A DNA stretch of 64,000 nucleotides from Mycteria americana (lineage: Eukaryota; Chordata; Aves; Ciconiiformes; Ciconiidae). A program made the position numbers and the translations under genes. Below are positions 23,401 to 35,100 of this stretch, one piece after another. Within the stretch, counting starts at the first letter, position 1, and every line of letters begins with the position of its first letter. The stretch lies in assembly GCF_035582795.1 (NCBI RefSeq), contig NC_134370.1, forward strand, positions 46,983,501 to 47,047,500. Reading direction: 5' to 3'. Under the pieces are notes generated by a model, which saw only the letters and a list, made by a program, of their open reading frames with translations, was not told the DNA's origin and searched no databases.

Positions 23401-26400
23401 GCCCCCTCTGCCCCATGCTTAGTAAAAAGCTGAACGCATCATTGCCATGTCATCAGATAAGACTGTTATATTTTCTTCTTTTTTAGTTAAATGAGTAATA
23501 CCAGAAGCTATGCATTGGCAGAGGCACCCAGAAGAGCGAGTTCCTCAGGGGTTTCCCAGGCTCAGCTGGACCAAGCCACGAGTGGCCTGAGTCAGTGCTG
23601 GTGACAGTCCCACCACAGCCAGGTTGGGCTATGGACACACACCCACCCCCCCTCAGCAAGCCTGCTGAGACTCAGTGTATTTTTGGTAACAATGCTATAG
23701 CTGACCAGAAAAGTAAAAAGATTTTCCTGTATTAACTTAATGCAGAGATTCTTTGTCTGAGGTACCTACACTCTACTCAGCCCAAGGGGGAGAGGAAAAT
23801 GCAGGACCAAAATCTATGCATGTTTTCTCCACTGTCCCAAGCTGCAACCTCCTGTTAAGCTCCTGCTTGGGAAAGTATCCTGGTTTCGTGTGCTCAGGTC
23901 TCGGATGCCACCTCCTGGCTGTACTGCGCATCTCGTTAACACACTGTGACTCGGGGAGGACCTTTCCCATCACCCTATCAGAAATAACAAACCCATGTAA
24001 AGCCTTACTGATTCAGAGCAGCTTTTATTCTTCGAGGATCTGACCCAATCCCATGTATTTTTGAGTCAGGATGGAAGGCAGCTCTGCTAACTAATAAATA
24101 ACCCTCCAGCCACCCACTCGCCATTATGATGTTATGGGCTCTTGTGCAGGATCCCATCGCAGCAGCACCTTGAGTCCCAAAGGCCCTCTGGGCTGTGATA
24201 CAGCTCGGGGTGGGTCTGGGTAGCTCTTGCCTTTCACCAGCAGATATTGTGCAGGGTGTATTTTGCTCCTACAAACTTATATGACTCCCTGTGTGGTCTC
24301 TTATGTATCTGTGTCTTTCCATGCTTGCTGTTTGAGGTTTTGGGATGATGTTTCCAAGTCACTACAGACTTCTTGCTGAGTTGGGGAATAATTTAAGTGG
24401 GTGGTTGGCAGGGTGATAGCAAAGGTATTTTTGGAGCTGTAAGACAGTGTGGTGATATCCAAGTCTGGCAGGTAAGCAAAACTCATGAGAGAGGGCACTC
24501 TGCAATAAGGAAACACAAGATAAGGAGCAGACAGCATGCTCTCTCCTCCCTGCTTGATCTCCATCATTTCCCAGCTCCTTCTGCCCTCCTGGTGATGTTT
24601 CTGGCCTGAGTAAGCCTACTTGTTCACCTGCCAGCCAAGCCTGCCTCTTGCAGAGATGTGCTACCAAGTTCATCCATCATCAAGCAGCTTGGCCATTCAT
24701 TTTATTTGACCACGTGCCACAGGCAGGCTGGGGCTCCACAGAGCCAGTACATGTGATGATCCCTGGCCGCAGGACACTTGTTCCTCATCCATGGGGCTGG
24801 ACCGTGCATATTTGCCAGGGAAATCCCAGCAGCTTTATGTGAGCTGCAGCTTCTTGGAAGTCAGCTGGGAGCAGTAGCTGCTAAAGCCAGAAATTTTGGT
24901 GGTCCCTGATGCAGTATGGATGTGGGGCCATCTGAGGCATCTCCTCATGGTTGTGGCCATTGATGTCTGCTGAATGGACAAACAAGTGAGAGGACATCAG
25001 CGGTCCCATGGAGTTTGGCTTTCTGACCAGTTGGGTAGAGTTTAACTGCAGAAAAGAGGCCACCAGCAGGACTGGAATTAACAATGGAGAAACAGCACTG
25101 AAGGCAGAGCTCAGGTTTGGAGACACCCCTGCCTCTCTCCTTGGAGACTCATGAGAGTTGTCCTCCAGCCTGAGGTCAAAATGGTCTTCAACCATGAAAG
25201 GCTTCGACCCAAGCAAGGAGGGATGCCTTAGGGAAAGGAGGTGGTGACAGAGGCTCTTCTCCCTGCACCACCGGTGCAGACCAGCAGATGGAAGTTGCTG
25301 GGGTTTGCAGGAGCCATTTTCATCCTTTGCAGAAGCCATTTGAATCGCTCTTCATCAGTATTTGCTGTAGAAATGAGCTGAAGGTACCAGATCATGCAAC
25401 CCGCATGACTGGGCTGCATCCAGGTACCCTTAATCATCAGCAAAGGTATACAGGACCACGAGGCAAGCATCAGTGCTGCAAGGCACTCCTGACCTCAGAG
25501 ACAGGAGCTCTGCGGTCTGTTGTGAGCAGCAGGTCCATGGATGAACGCAGGTGTTAAATGACATGTCTCCTTTCCTACATCTCTGGTTTCAAGCAGGGAT
25601 TGAGTTTTGTATCTGGACTTCCCACTGGCTTCCCTGAAGACACCCTGGCCTGCTGTGAACATGTCTAATTGGTTCAAAAGGGGGCCCAAGCCAGCTCTGC
25701 AGCAGCTTGTCCAGCGCAGCTGTGCCAAGAGGCCTTTTTGCTTCAGAGCAGCTGGATTTTCTATTTCCAAAGTGCTTCTTGCTGCAGTGCCTGGACGACA
25801 TGCTGTGGTGGAGGACAGCACTTTCAGGACAAAATGGTCCAAAAGCTCCCAGATATATTTATTTATTGTCCCACCTTCAAAACAAGGAAAAGAAGAGGGG
25901 GAGTTTCCAGTAAAATGAAAGTGTGCCAAAACCAGCCTTTTTTCCCCATTCCTTCTTCTTCCAGCCCCAATACCACCTCCTCTCTTCTCTGGCTGCTTTC
26001 TCCTACAGCCACTGCCTGACAGGTCCAGGCAGCGCCAAGGACCAAAGGACCTGCGTACCAGCAACCTGCACCCTTTTTCCTGGCGATGCAATCAGGCTGT
26101 GCCCCATCCAGAGCTGCTCTCCACCCTGGAGCCTCATCCCACCCACAGACTGGGGACATTCCCTATCCCCAAGTCACTGTCCAGAGAATGTCCTTTTGAG
26201 TATAACACAAGTGGGAGCCGCCTGGGAGGGGCAGGGGCATTGCACACACACATGAGCAGACACAGACAGACAGACAGGGGCAGCAAGTACATGGACACGT
26301 GTGTGCACACATGCCTGTGCCGCACTCACACCAGCCAGGGAGGGGGACACCCGGGAACCCTTGGAGCAGACGTGACCTACTTTAGCTTCAAGGCGAGCCG

Positions 26401-27714
26401 TGTTGCACAGGTCCCAGTGTAAAAGCTTAATAGAGCCAGGCGTAAATTATTCATTGTGTAGCCATGTTAATGCATGTGCTAAAGGCTTTTTTTTTTTAAA
26501 TCTCCTCTATAATTTAAAGCCTTGCATACTCCCATCACCAGACCCCAACTGCTCTCTGGGCTGTTTCTGCTTAGATGAGCAGAGCTGCGAGATAAGGACG
26601 GGCCCAGCAGGAACTGGGATTCAGGCAGGAGCCGGGATGCAAGCAGGAGCAAGCTTTGGCTGGACTGCAGGCAGAGGGATCCTGCAGGGAAAGGGCTGGC
26701 AGCACTGCTCTGGCTCAGGCAGCCCACGGCCCCACAGCGAGTCACTTCCCAGAGCAGCAGAGCTCTGCCAAGCCTGTTCCCAGGCACAGTGGCCAGCAGG
26801 GCTATTTTTAGACCTGCCTTGTGCTTTTTCTTAATTTTTTTCCCTGCTGCTTGCCTTTGCTCAACGCTGCCCTCAAAGCCCTGGGGAGGGAGGAAAACAC
26901 TGATCCCTGGGGTGGGAAGCTGCAGGGGAGGGCTTTAGGAGCACCCTATCACAGGGACTCGCCGAGTCCGGCCACAGGGACCCCTTTGTAACAGCAGGGA
27001 AATCTCCCACTCCACCCCATAGGGATTTAAGCAAGCTGCCTCCAGTGCATCCACAGGCAGCCCCTGCTGTAACATCCAGCCCTGCTTTCATCCTGCCAGG
27101 ACAACCACCCCCTGCCCCAGGGCTGCAGTTCCCACAGCTGTTTTAGGCAGTACAGATAAGGCCACAAAAAGAGTCAGCAGCCCCAGCCTGAGCACCCTGC
27201 ACCAGAGGAGGAGCTGGGCAGGCGTGGGGCAATACTGCAGCTGCAGAGGACATTTGCCTTCTATGGCCATCTCTCCTTGCTGCACTGCTGGCAGGGAGAA
27301 ACAGCACTAGCAGGGAGGAGAGGCCCTTAGCCTCCACAGGTACTGGGGGGAGGGAAAGAAAAACACCCAAAAAAACCTCATGGCTGCCCTCACAGAGGCC
27401 TTCAGGAGAGCTCAGCATCAACAACCCCTTCAACACATACCCATGCAGGCAAGGACTTGCCCTTCTCCTAGGGCAAGTACAGCAACCCTACTTATGGTCA
27501 TCAGCAGCATCCTAGCCCAGCCTGCATCCCTCAGGGCAGGGCTGGGGACCTGGGGAGGGAGGGGAAGGGGTGCAGGTAGCAGCAGCCCAAAGCATTCCAA
27601 CCCAGCCCCAGAAGAAAACACAACAGACCACAGAAAAAGAGTCAGAGCAGCCTCTAGGTATATTTTTGTTGTTGTATTATCCAGTTTCACATTCTCATAG
27701 GATCAGCAATTATA
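20411..27714. other. Intergenic DNA between RBPMS2 3' end and SORD
   Basis: No exon was recognised. The sequence becomes more GC-rich towards 27 kb. Possible regulatory sites in the part nearest RBPMS2 are GATA motifs AGATAAG at about 24,512, 26,590 and 27,154, and a full MEF2 consensus CTATTTTTAG at 26,802-26,811. A short CA/CAGA simple repeat is at 26,235-26,280. Overlapping open frames on both strands between 25,490 and 26,160 have no recognisable domain. Confidence 0.55.
26802..26811 (+). promoter_or_regulatory. MEF2-type site
   Basis: CTATTTTTAG matches the MEF2 consensus YTA(A/T)4TAR exactly. AGATAAG GATA motifs lie about 210 bp to the left and 340 bp to the right. Both factor families act in heart and smooth muscle, where RBPMS2 is expressed, but single motif matches occur by chance. 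Confidence 0.25.
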
Positions 27715-29127
27715 TAGCAACTTATTCTCAAATCTTTTAATACAAGCGAGACAGCCATGGTCATATAATACTTAAAGCATTTCAATACCAAGCAATAAGA
27801 TGCTAAAACAAAAATTGCACAATTTCTTGTTTACTATGCCTGACTGAATCATTGTTACAGAAGACAACCTTTCTCTTTCAAGCTTTTAACTAAACATTAA
27901 CTTATCTTACAGGATTACAATTTCTCTTTAATAATAATAATAATTAATTGCACACAAACACACAAGAAATTCTTTATGATGCATAAATATTTCCTTATTA
28001 CACATGGTACAAAAATACTTGTAACTTTTTTTTGTTCGGTATTCCCATAAGGATGACTGATTATTTGGCAGGACTGGATGCTCTCCAATCAGAAGGATGG
28101 GGGCGGGGGGGGGGAAGAGAGGTTAGATATTTTCAGCCATTCTATATATAGAAGTCTGAAGAAGAAAAAAAATAATATAACAACCCTGACTTTAAAACTG
28201 GAGAAGAATGGATGAGAACAGAAACCCAGTGCATCATACTTGGGGGGGAACAACACTTTTCAAATTCTTCTGGTCATACTGGGAAGGGGAGGGTGGAGGT
28301 GGGAGAAGGGGCAAGACAAGGACAGTTAGTATTTCTCAAAGCCAAGTCTTCACTAAAGCAAGATGAAAACCTTGATAGATCAATCCATTGGGCCAAGACC
28401 TGTTGCTAACAGTTACACAAACGCTAGAACAAACAAACTTACACTCACACATACACAAGTTAAGTGTTTTAATTCATGCCAGAAAACATGCAAAACCCAT
28501 TGCCTTTCGTTTCCTTCAGCCAAGCCGCCGGGTCAGGGCGAGCCCAGGGAAGCCCAGGACCGAGCCTCCCCAGCTGGGTTTCAGCACAGCTGGACAGCAA
28601 AGCTCAGTCGGGGAGGATGTCCTGGGGACGGAGGGAGGGATGGAGGGATAGATGGAGGCGGCACACAGCCCACAGTAGGGGGCCACAGTAACTTCACAGT
28701 CTGGGGAGGAGGGATGCTGGCAGCCCCATGGGGGGGCGTGCTAGGGCTGGACACCTTGTCCGCTGGCCGCAAACCAAACCGAGAGGAGTCTGAGCGATCA
28801 TCCCTGGCACATCCCTCCATGGAGAGGCAGGGAAGAGGAACACAAGCCAAGGAGAGACACTGCAGGAGAGGAGCAGTGGTGAGCAGGGCTGGCCGGATCT
28901 ACTCCCCAAGTGGCACCCCACAGCCCTTTCCCCACCCCGGGGCTTGGTGTGTCTCCCTGCTCCCGCCAGGGTGGTTTTGGCCCCATCACCTGTCAATGTA
29001 ACCCAACTGCATCCTTGGGTGGATGCAGAGGGTTGGGCCCGAGCTCCCATCCCTCCTCCCCACAAGAGCCCAAGGATGAGCAAGACAAGGACCCATCTCC
29101 AAGAGTAATTAATTACTTACTAATGAA
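27715..29127 (-). other. RBPMS2: RBPMS2 3' untranslated region (end estimated)
   Basis: This stretch follows the RBPMS2 stop codon on the minus strand. The last 500 bases are markedly AT-rich, like a vertebrate distal 3' UTR, unlike the GC-rich intergenic DNA beyond 27,700. No AATAAA was found on the minus strand here, but two ATTAAA variants occur (27,927-27,932 and 27,736-27,741 on the plus coordinates). The second would place cleavage near 27,710-27,720. In the transcript sense a C-run corresponds to 28,099-28,114, and a GU-rich element (UGUGUGUUUGUGUG) to 27,951-27,964. The 3' end is an inference. Confidence 0.5.
27736..27741 (-). terminator. RBPMS2: Candidate polyadenylation signal ATTAAA
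   Basis: The minus strand reads ATTAAA here, the commonest variant of AATAAA, at the boundary between AT-rich 3'-UTR-like sequence and GC-rich intergenic DNA. A second ATTAAA at 27,927-27,932 would give a slightly shorter transcript. Confidence 0.35.
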
Positions 29128-29190
29128 CTAACAAAACTGACGAGACTTCCATCCTTGCTGGGTAGCTTCAGAGGGAGGATACCAGCGCAT
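29128..29190 (-). CDS. RBPMS2: RBPMS2 exon 7, C-terminal tail and stop
   Basis: The last coding exon follows a CTTTTCCAG acceptor and encodes residues 181-200: [20 protein letters not shown], then TAG. Vertebrate RBPMS/RBPMS2 proteins end in a conserved short tail of the form RWYP..QQGWKYRQFC, so the assignment is secure although the exon lies 9.5 kb from exon 6. This tail lies outside the RRM and is thought to help place the protein in RNA granules. Two positions differ from the usual form as I remember it: the first residue is Met (ATG) where Val is usual, and residue 196 is Ser (TCT) where Tyr is usual. Both could be real substitutions or base errors. Spliced to exon 6 in phase 0 it closes a 603-nt coding sequence. 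Confidence 0.93.
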   Translation of the reverse strand: MRWYPPSEATQQGWKSRQFC

Positions 29191-32100
29191 CTGGAAAAGA
29201 AAGCCACACCAGAGGTCCATGATCCAGGATTATCTCAACCAGAGCCCAAACCTTCAGCTCCTTCAGGCCACGTATGTGGTATAATGAGTAGAGATGTCTC
29301 CAGCATGGGAAAGGAGGCTCCAGGGTGAGGCCCAGATACTATTCAAGTAGCATCCCAACCTGGGGCTGCACCGTGCTGGCACTACCTGCCTTGCCAGCCT
29401 CACGCTGGCCAGCTCTGGTGACTCATGCAAGGAGAGGCTCAGGCTCACCAGGCACTGGGACCCAGCCAGGTCCTCCCTCAAGGAGCACAGCAGGATCCCA
29501 TATGTCTAAGGAGGAAGCTAGCACCTCATCTCAGGGCTTGCCTCAACATCTCAAGTACTTCCTGCCTATTGGCATAACCAGAAGACAGCCCCCAGATTCA
29601 CACCTATGCCTGGCCCCAGCTCACTACAACACACAGAACACCACCATTCAAGCTAGGAAAGCTCCTCACCAAACTACCACAAAGTTTACCACTGCAGAAG
29701 TGTGTGCAAGGAGAGGCTGTTCCCCCCCAGCATGCTCCCACTCCCCACACACCCCAAGTTTATATCTTTCCCCCCATTTAAGTTCAGGCAGGGCAGAGGA
29801 GACACTTTGGGTGTGCAGCACCCCAAGGTGGTGGCCACTCTGCCCTCAGCCAGCAGGAGGCAGCATCTCAAGACCACACATTTAAACCAGACAACCTCTA
29901 CGTGACACGCACAGGATAAGAACTGGCTCGTCTATCAGAGAAGAGACCCATGAAGTTTCCTAAGCCACAACCCTGCCATCAGAAGATGCTCCAGGCAGAC
30001 TACATCACGGGAAGAACTTAGTAGAGCTGCAAACCAGCAATACTTGGAAGACTTTAGGCTAAATCTGCTGGATTCCAGGCTCCTGTTCATGTACCAGCTC
30101 CATGCTCAAGGCAGCTGTCAGTAGCCAGGCACATTGGGCTGGTCAGACTCCTTGCCAGACACCTTCATGAGGCAAGTGGATGCTACCAACCCAGCTCCCA
30201 GCTGGCCCCACAGCTTGCTCCATGACACAGCAGCCAGGTGCATCCCAGTCAGTCCAGCCTTGCATGAAGGGAATCAAGGGCATGCACATTACCAAGACTG
30301 TCTTCCCCAGTGAGGGGTCCCATCTAGCACCATGACCAAAGTGCTATCTTGGTGCCATGCACACCATGCCTTCACTTCTCCATTAGCCTGTGATAGGGAC
30401 CCAGCTCAGCTGCACCCTTGCTCCCCAGCCTGTGGCCACCATGCTGCTCTAGGGCATGGTTATCTCTTTGCACTGACACAGGCCAGGAAGGCTCACAGCC
30501 CAGTGCAGGCAGCAGCATCACTGACACCTTATGAGGCCACCACAGCAGCTGCCTGTGCAATGACAAGGGTTACTTGCTCCCCCCCAGCCCTGTCACCAGG
30601 AGGTGCTTGCTCAGCAGAGCCACATCTCCTCAGCAGCCAGCAAGTCCTCTTCCCTGGCCAACGAGTCCCACTCCAGCACCCCTCCCCTTGACAGCTGGAA
30701 GTAGTTTCCGCCTGCCCAGCAGCAACAGGAAACTCCCCACTGAGTTCACAAGGCTGCAAGTGCTTAACCCTGAGAGCTGCCTCCATCCCACAACAGACTC
30801 AGCACGAGCAGCACAGCTTTACTTAAGCAGGCACAGCAGCTGTGTACATGCAAGACAGCCATCTCCCACCCCACTCCCCAAACCTGGTGGCTCTTCATCC
30901 CCTCCTCAGGGGTCTGAGCCAGCTTCTGCCCCACATGCACACTCCACCCCAAGCCTGGCCAGAACCTCCAGCACCTCCAATTTCAACAGAAATCCTGCTT
31001 TTCTCCTAACACACCCACTGTTCATAACTCTGGCACTGATAAACCTCCACTTCCAATGGACCACCTCTCCTTGCCTTCCTCCTGTAGGTCTCTGATGCTC
31101 ATACACACAAACCCAGCCAGCCTGACTTGCAGTGGCCCCACCTGACAGCACAGCCCTGCAGCCAAAGGGGCTCAGCCTGGAGGCTGGCAGGAGCTCATGC
31201 AGATGCTATAATTCTGGGTACAAGCCTAGGCTCCAACATGCTGGCAGGGTGAGGGAATGACCTGCCAGGTCTTTCAGCCCACAGAAAGATTAAGGGCTTG
31301 ATGGCATGAGGCAGGAACACCCCCTCACTAGGAGGGATGTTTCTGAAACCAGCAGAAAACACTGGAAGAACCAGATCAGAGGCAGCATCTAGCCAAGATG
31401 ACATGATCTTTAGGAGAGCAGCACCTGCCAAGGCAGTTTTCTCTTCACATCCTTCAAAGTGTCTCAGGCACTTTGCTTTCACCAGGGCATAGAGAGGCTC
31501 TGCAAATGGGGGCTCCCAGAGCCATCTGGAAGAGGAGCCCAGCACCACAAGAGACTGTGTAGGGTTGTCCCAAGAGGACTGCAACCCAGCAGGCCAAACC
31601 AGAGCACTTCCCTGTAGTGAGCAAACTTCTCCAAGGGCTTTCAGAAGATCTGTTCTCTCTCAAAATACTACATCTGTCAAGGAGGAAGCTGAGAAAGAGT
31701 GAATGGAGACATCCAACACTGGGCAAGGAAAGCAGAGCAAGGAAGGCTTTTACTGGAAGAAAAGCAGTTGTTTCTGGAGCTGCATTAGCTCACAGTTGGA
31801 AAGGAGTCTGGCCACACCACTGCAAACATCTCCTGCCTGTAGGGATGAGACAGGCACCACCAGCCAACTGCAGCCAGCCTCATGCTGCAGTGTTCAACAT
31901 CTGTCCCAGAAAACAGCTGGAGAAGAGAAATTTGTGCCTCTGCCTGCCACCTTCCAGAGGCCAGGTGAAACATCCAGAAGTGAAGAGCCTCTCCCTTGCT
32001 GCAGCACAAGACCAGCACTACCTAAAAATCACAAAGAAATGATAAATGGGGCAGATAAGCACCCCATCAGCACTTCAGTCTCCTTGTCAAGTCCTCCATT

Positions 32101-35100
32101 GTCTCTCCCAATTACCCTCGGAATTTAAGTTTCCTATCTTGCCCACCATCCTTATGGAGAGGGATTCCTTTGGCAGGAAAAAGAAAGGGGAAGGGAGAAC
32201 AGAATACACAGATCCATCCTCAAGCCACCTTTAGCTTGGATAGCCTGCCTTTCCTCCTTAGTTACTTCTAGGTCTGCTTATCTTTGCTCTCAGCCCCAGC
32301 ATCTTGTGCAGCTCAGAGCTATCCCTACAACTGGAATGGACCCAGCCACCTCCCCAGGTACCAGAAAGGCTCCCTGTGCAGGCAGGGACAAAGCACTCTG
32401 TTGTGCTCCTGGGAGCTGGTAGGACCCCAACCAGCATGTCCAAGAGCTGCATCTAGTTACCAGCTGCTGACATGCAGCATGGCATCTTCAATTGTGTTGC
32501 TGAGACAGCCTCACCCTGGCAAGCCACAAACACTTCACAGTCACTGCTTCCCCCAGGCTGCAGGTCACTGGGTGCAAGCCTTGGGCAGACTACATTAGTG
32601 GCTGGCAAAAGCTGCTCTGCTCCAGCTGGAAACACAGCCAATGGGAACATGGCCCAGGGCAGGCAAGGACAGCCTGCAAAGGTGCACCCACAAAGCACTA
32701 ATGTAATCCATTAGTGCTCTCTGGACACACTTCCAGCCTCAGCAGCAGGCACTTCACCCAAGCCACCTGCTTCCAGGGTCCTTCAGGGGGCCAGGTTGAG
32801 GAGATAAGCATCCAAATGCTTGCATCCTGTGTAAGACCCAAGCAGCTCAGCCCACCACCAATAAAACCTTGCTGCAGTCGAATCAAGCACACACATCTCC
32901 CCACGCAGCTATGGTGAGGGAGAGCTGGAGGATCAGCACATCATCTCACACCATGTTGAGGAGCGTGCAGAAGACAACAGGCATGGATCCATCCTGTTGC
33001 TTAGAAGGAGCATTTTAACAGGCATCCATCCAATGCCTTGTATCCTTCTGGGCCTTGAGGCAGCTTATGCTACAGCTCATGGAGACATACCCACCTCACA
33101 GACCGCAGCAAACAAGCATTTCTCCTTTTCCCAGAGTGGAAGCGAGTTGTGCTCCTTTCCTTTGGGTTGAACTAGCCAGGGAGAGCCAGTGCTGGCCACA
33201 GGTCAGGAAGTCACTTCTGATGGCATCTCGGTCCAGTTCACTCATCAGGCGTGATTTAGCAAGAATGGCTGCTCAGCAGGTACCTGGAGGAGCTAAGAGC
33301 ATCTCCTGCCTGCTTTTCTCTGGCTAGGAGGAAACAGCTGGCTTGGGGAGAGCTTGCTCAGGGCTGCTTGGCCAGCTATGCCAGCACTAAGTCACTGGAG
33401 TTTAGGAAGACACCATAAGCATGAAGGTCTTGAAGCATGCTTCACACCTCCAGGAAGCACGGAGATTGCCCAGAAAAAAAGATAATACTGGGAAGCCCTA
33501 CATGACAGCCCCAACAAACACACAACAAGTTATTAGGCACAGAAAATCCATCACTGTCTCCAGCCTCCCATCCCAGGGAGGGTCCATCAGAGCTAGCTGC
33601 CACAACATGAAGTTCAGGAGATTTTGCAGATGGGACCATGAAGTGAGCCCAGAGGTCAGTGGTGCACAAAGGCAGGATCCCCATTATCCAGCAGATCCAC
33701 CACAGTGGCCATTGCTTGGTGTTCCAGGGCTCAGCCAGGCTGGTGGCACCCAGGTGGTCACATGCCCAGCAAACAGCAGCATCCCAACAGAAGGCAGTAC
33801 TTGAGGAGCACAGCACCTGAGCCCACCCCAGCAGATCTTCTCCACACTCCCAGTTCTCTAGGGCCAGCACCAGATTACAGCCACTGGGTTCTGCCTTATG
33901 TCCATCTACAACAGCAGCCACTGCTCAGGAGATCCAGCTTGCTCTGAGCCAGCCCAGGCAGCAAACAAGAGGGAAAAGGGTTTTTTTAGAGCACTGACCT
34001 CTCCTTCTATCAATGGGCTCTGCCTCAGCTGAGTGCTGGGAAGCCTCAAGGGTCCTGCTGGGCTCTTGCACCACCTCATAGCCATGATCCAGGACTGCTC
34101 CTTCTACCCACCACTCACTTGGATAGGTCTCAGCTTCCCAGGCTCACCTTCACCATCTCCTCAAAGCCTCCAGACAAGGCCACTGCCAGCAGCAGCAATG
34201 TGGATGCTCTAAGCATCTTGGGCAGCCCACGCACAAAAGGATTGGCATCTGTGAGCTTTCAGTCTATGACCTGCTCCCTGCCTTGGAAACATCTACCACA
34301 GACAGTCTCCTGGGCTCTGGGTACCCAACACATCAGCCTAGTCTCCTACAAGCACCATGTGGTAACCATCACCAGCCTCACCCATGTTCTTATGGAACAA
34401 TCCTGCATCCAAGCCCCTGCTTTCCAGGGCAAGTCCTGCAGAGTCCTGTCCTCAGGGGTGCTGCCACAGCTGGAAGCATCTCTTTGCAGAAGAGCTCCAG
34501 AAACATTGATAGCCCCTAGTGTCTCCTACTGCCCACTCAGAGCCTGGCTTAGAGGCACTCCAAAACAAGTGGTTTCTCATCAGAGACGCAATGCAGCCCA
34601 ACTCCATCACGCAAGCAATAGATGAAACTGTTCACCAGGTCCAAGCAGAAAAAGACAAGCTGTATCATTGTCTCTATGCTTGTGTCAAGCTCTCCCCATC
34701 TTCCCAGGAGACCAACTCTGCATATCTTTGCACCTTACAGTCTTCCAAGGGCAAAGGCAGACCTGGGGCCCCATCTTTAATGACTTCTTTCCCCAACATC
34801 ACTCCCACACAGAGGAAAAGAGTCTACCCAGAACCACTGCAAGGAGAAGTGAGTCAGGACTCGGTTCCTTCAGTTAAAGCTGACCACAGCAACCATCCTC
34901 CCAGCCAACCAGTCCCAAGCCAGGCCATCTTTCCTCTTCCCAAGCTCCCAGTTTCCTACACCACTCCCATCTCTCCCAGGCCACCAATTCTCTTTGTTAC
35001 AGCTCACAAGACCTGCGTCCTGCCTGTGATTTCAGGTTGCAAGAGAGAAGCCAAGCTCCAGGTAGGAACTCGCTCCATTTCCAGTAACTGGAGAGGAAAG

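Noticed and set aside
25495..26159. Overlapping open frames on both strands (up to 198 codons)
   Set aside because: There are no domains, no conserved motifs and no splice context. Frames open on both strands at once suggest chance.
29845..29864. CTCF site CCAGCAGGAGGCAG
   Set aside because: There is one mismatch to the consensus and no supporting context. Kept only as a note under intron 6.
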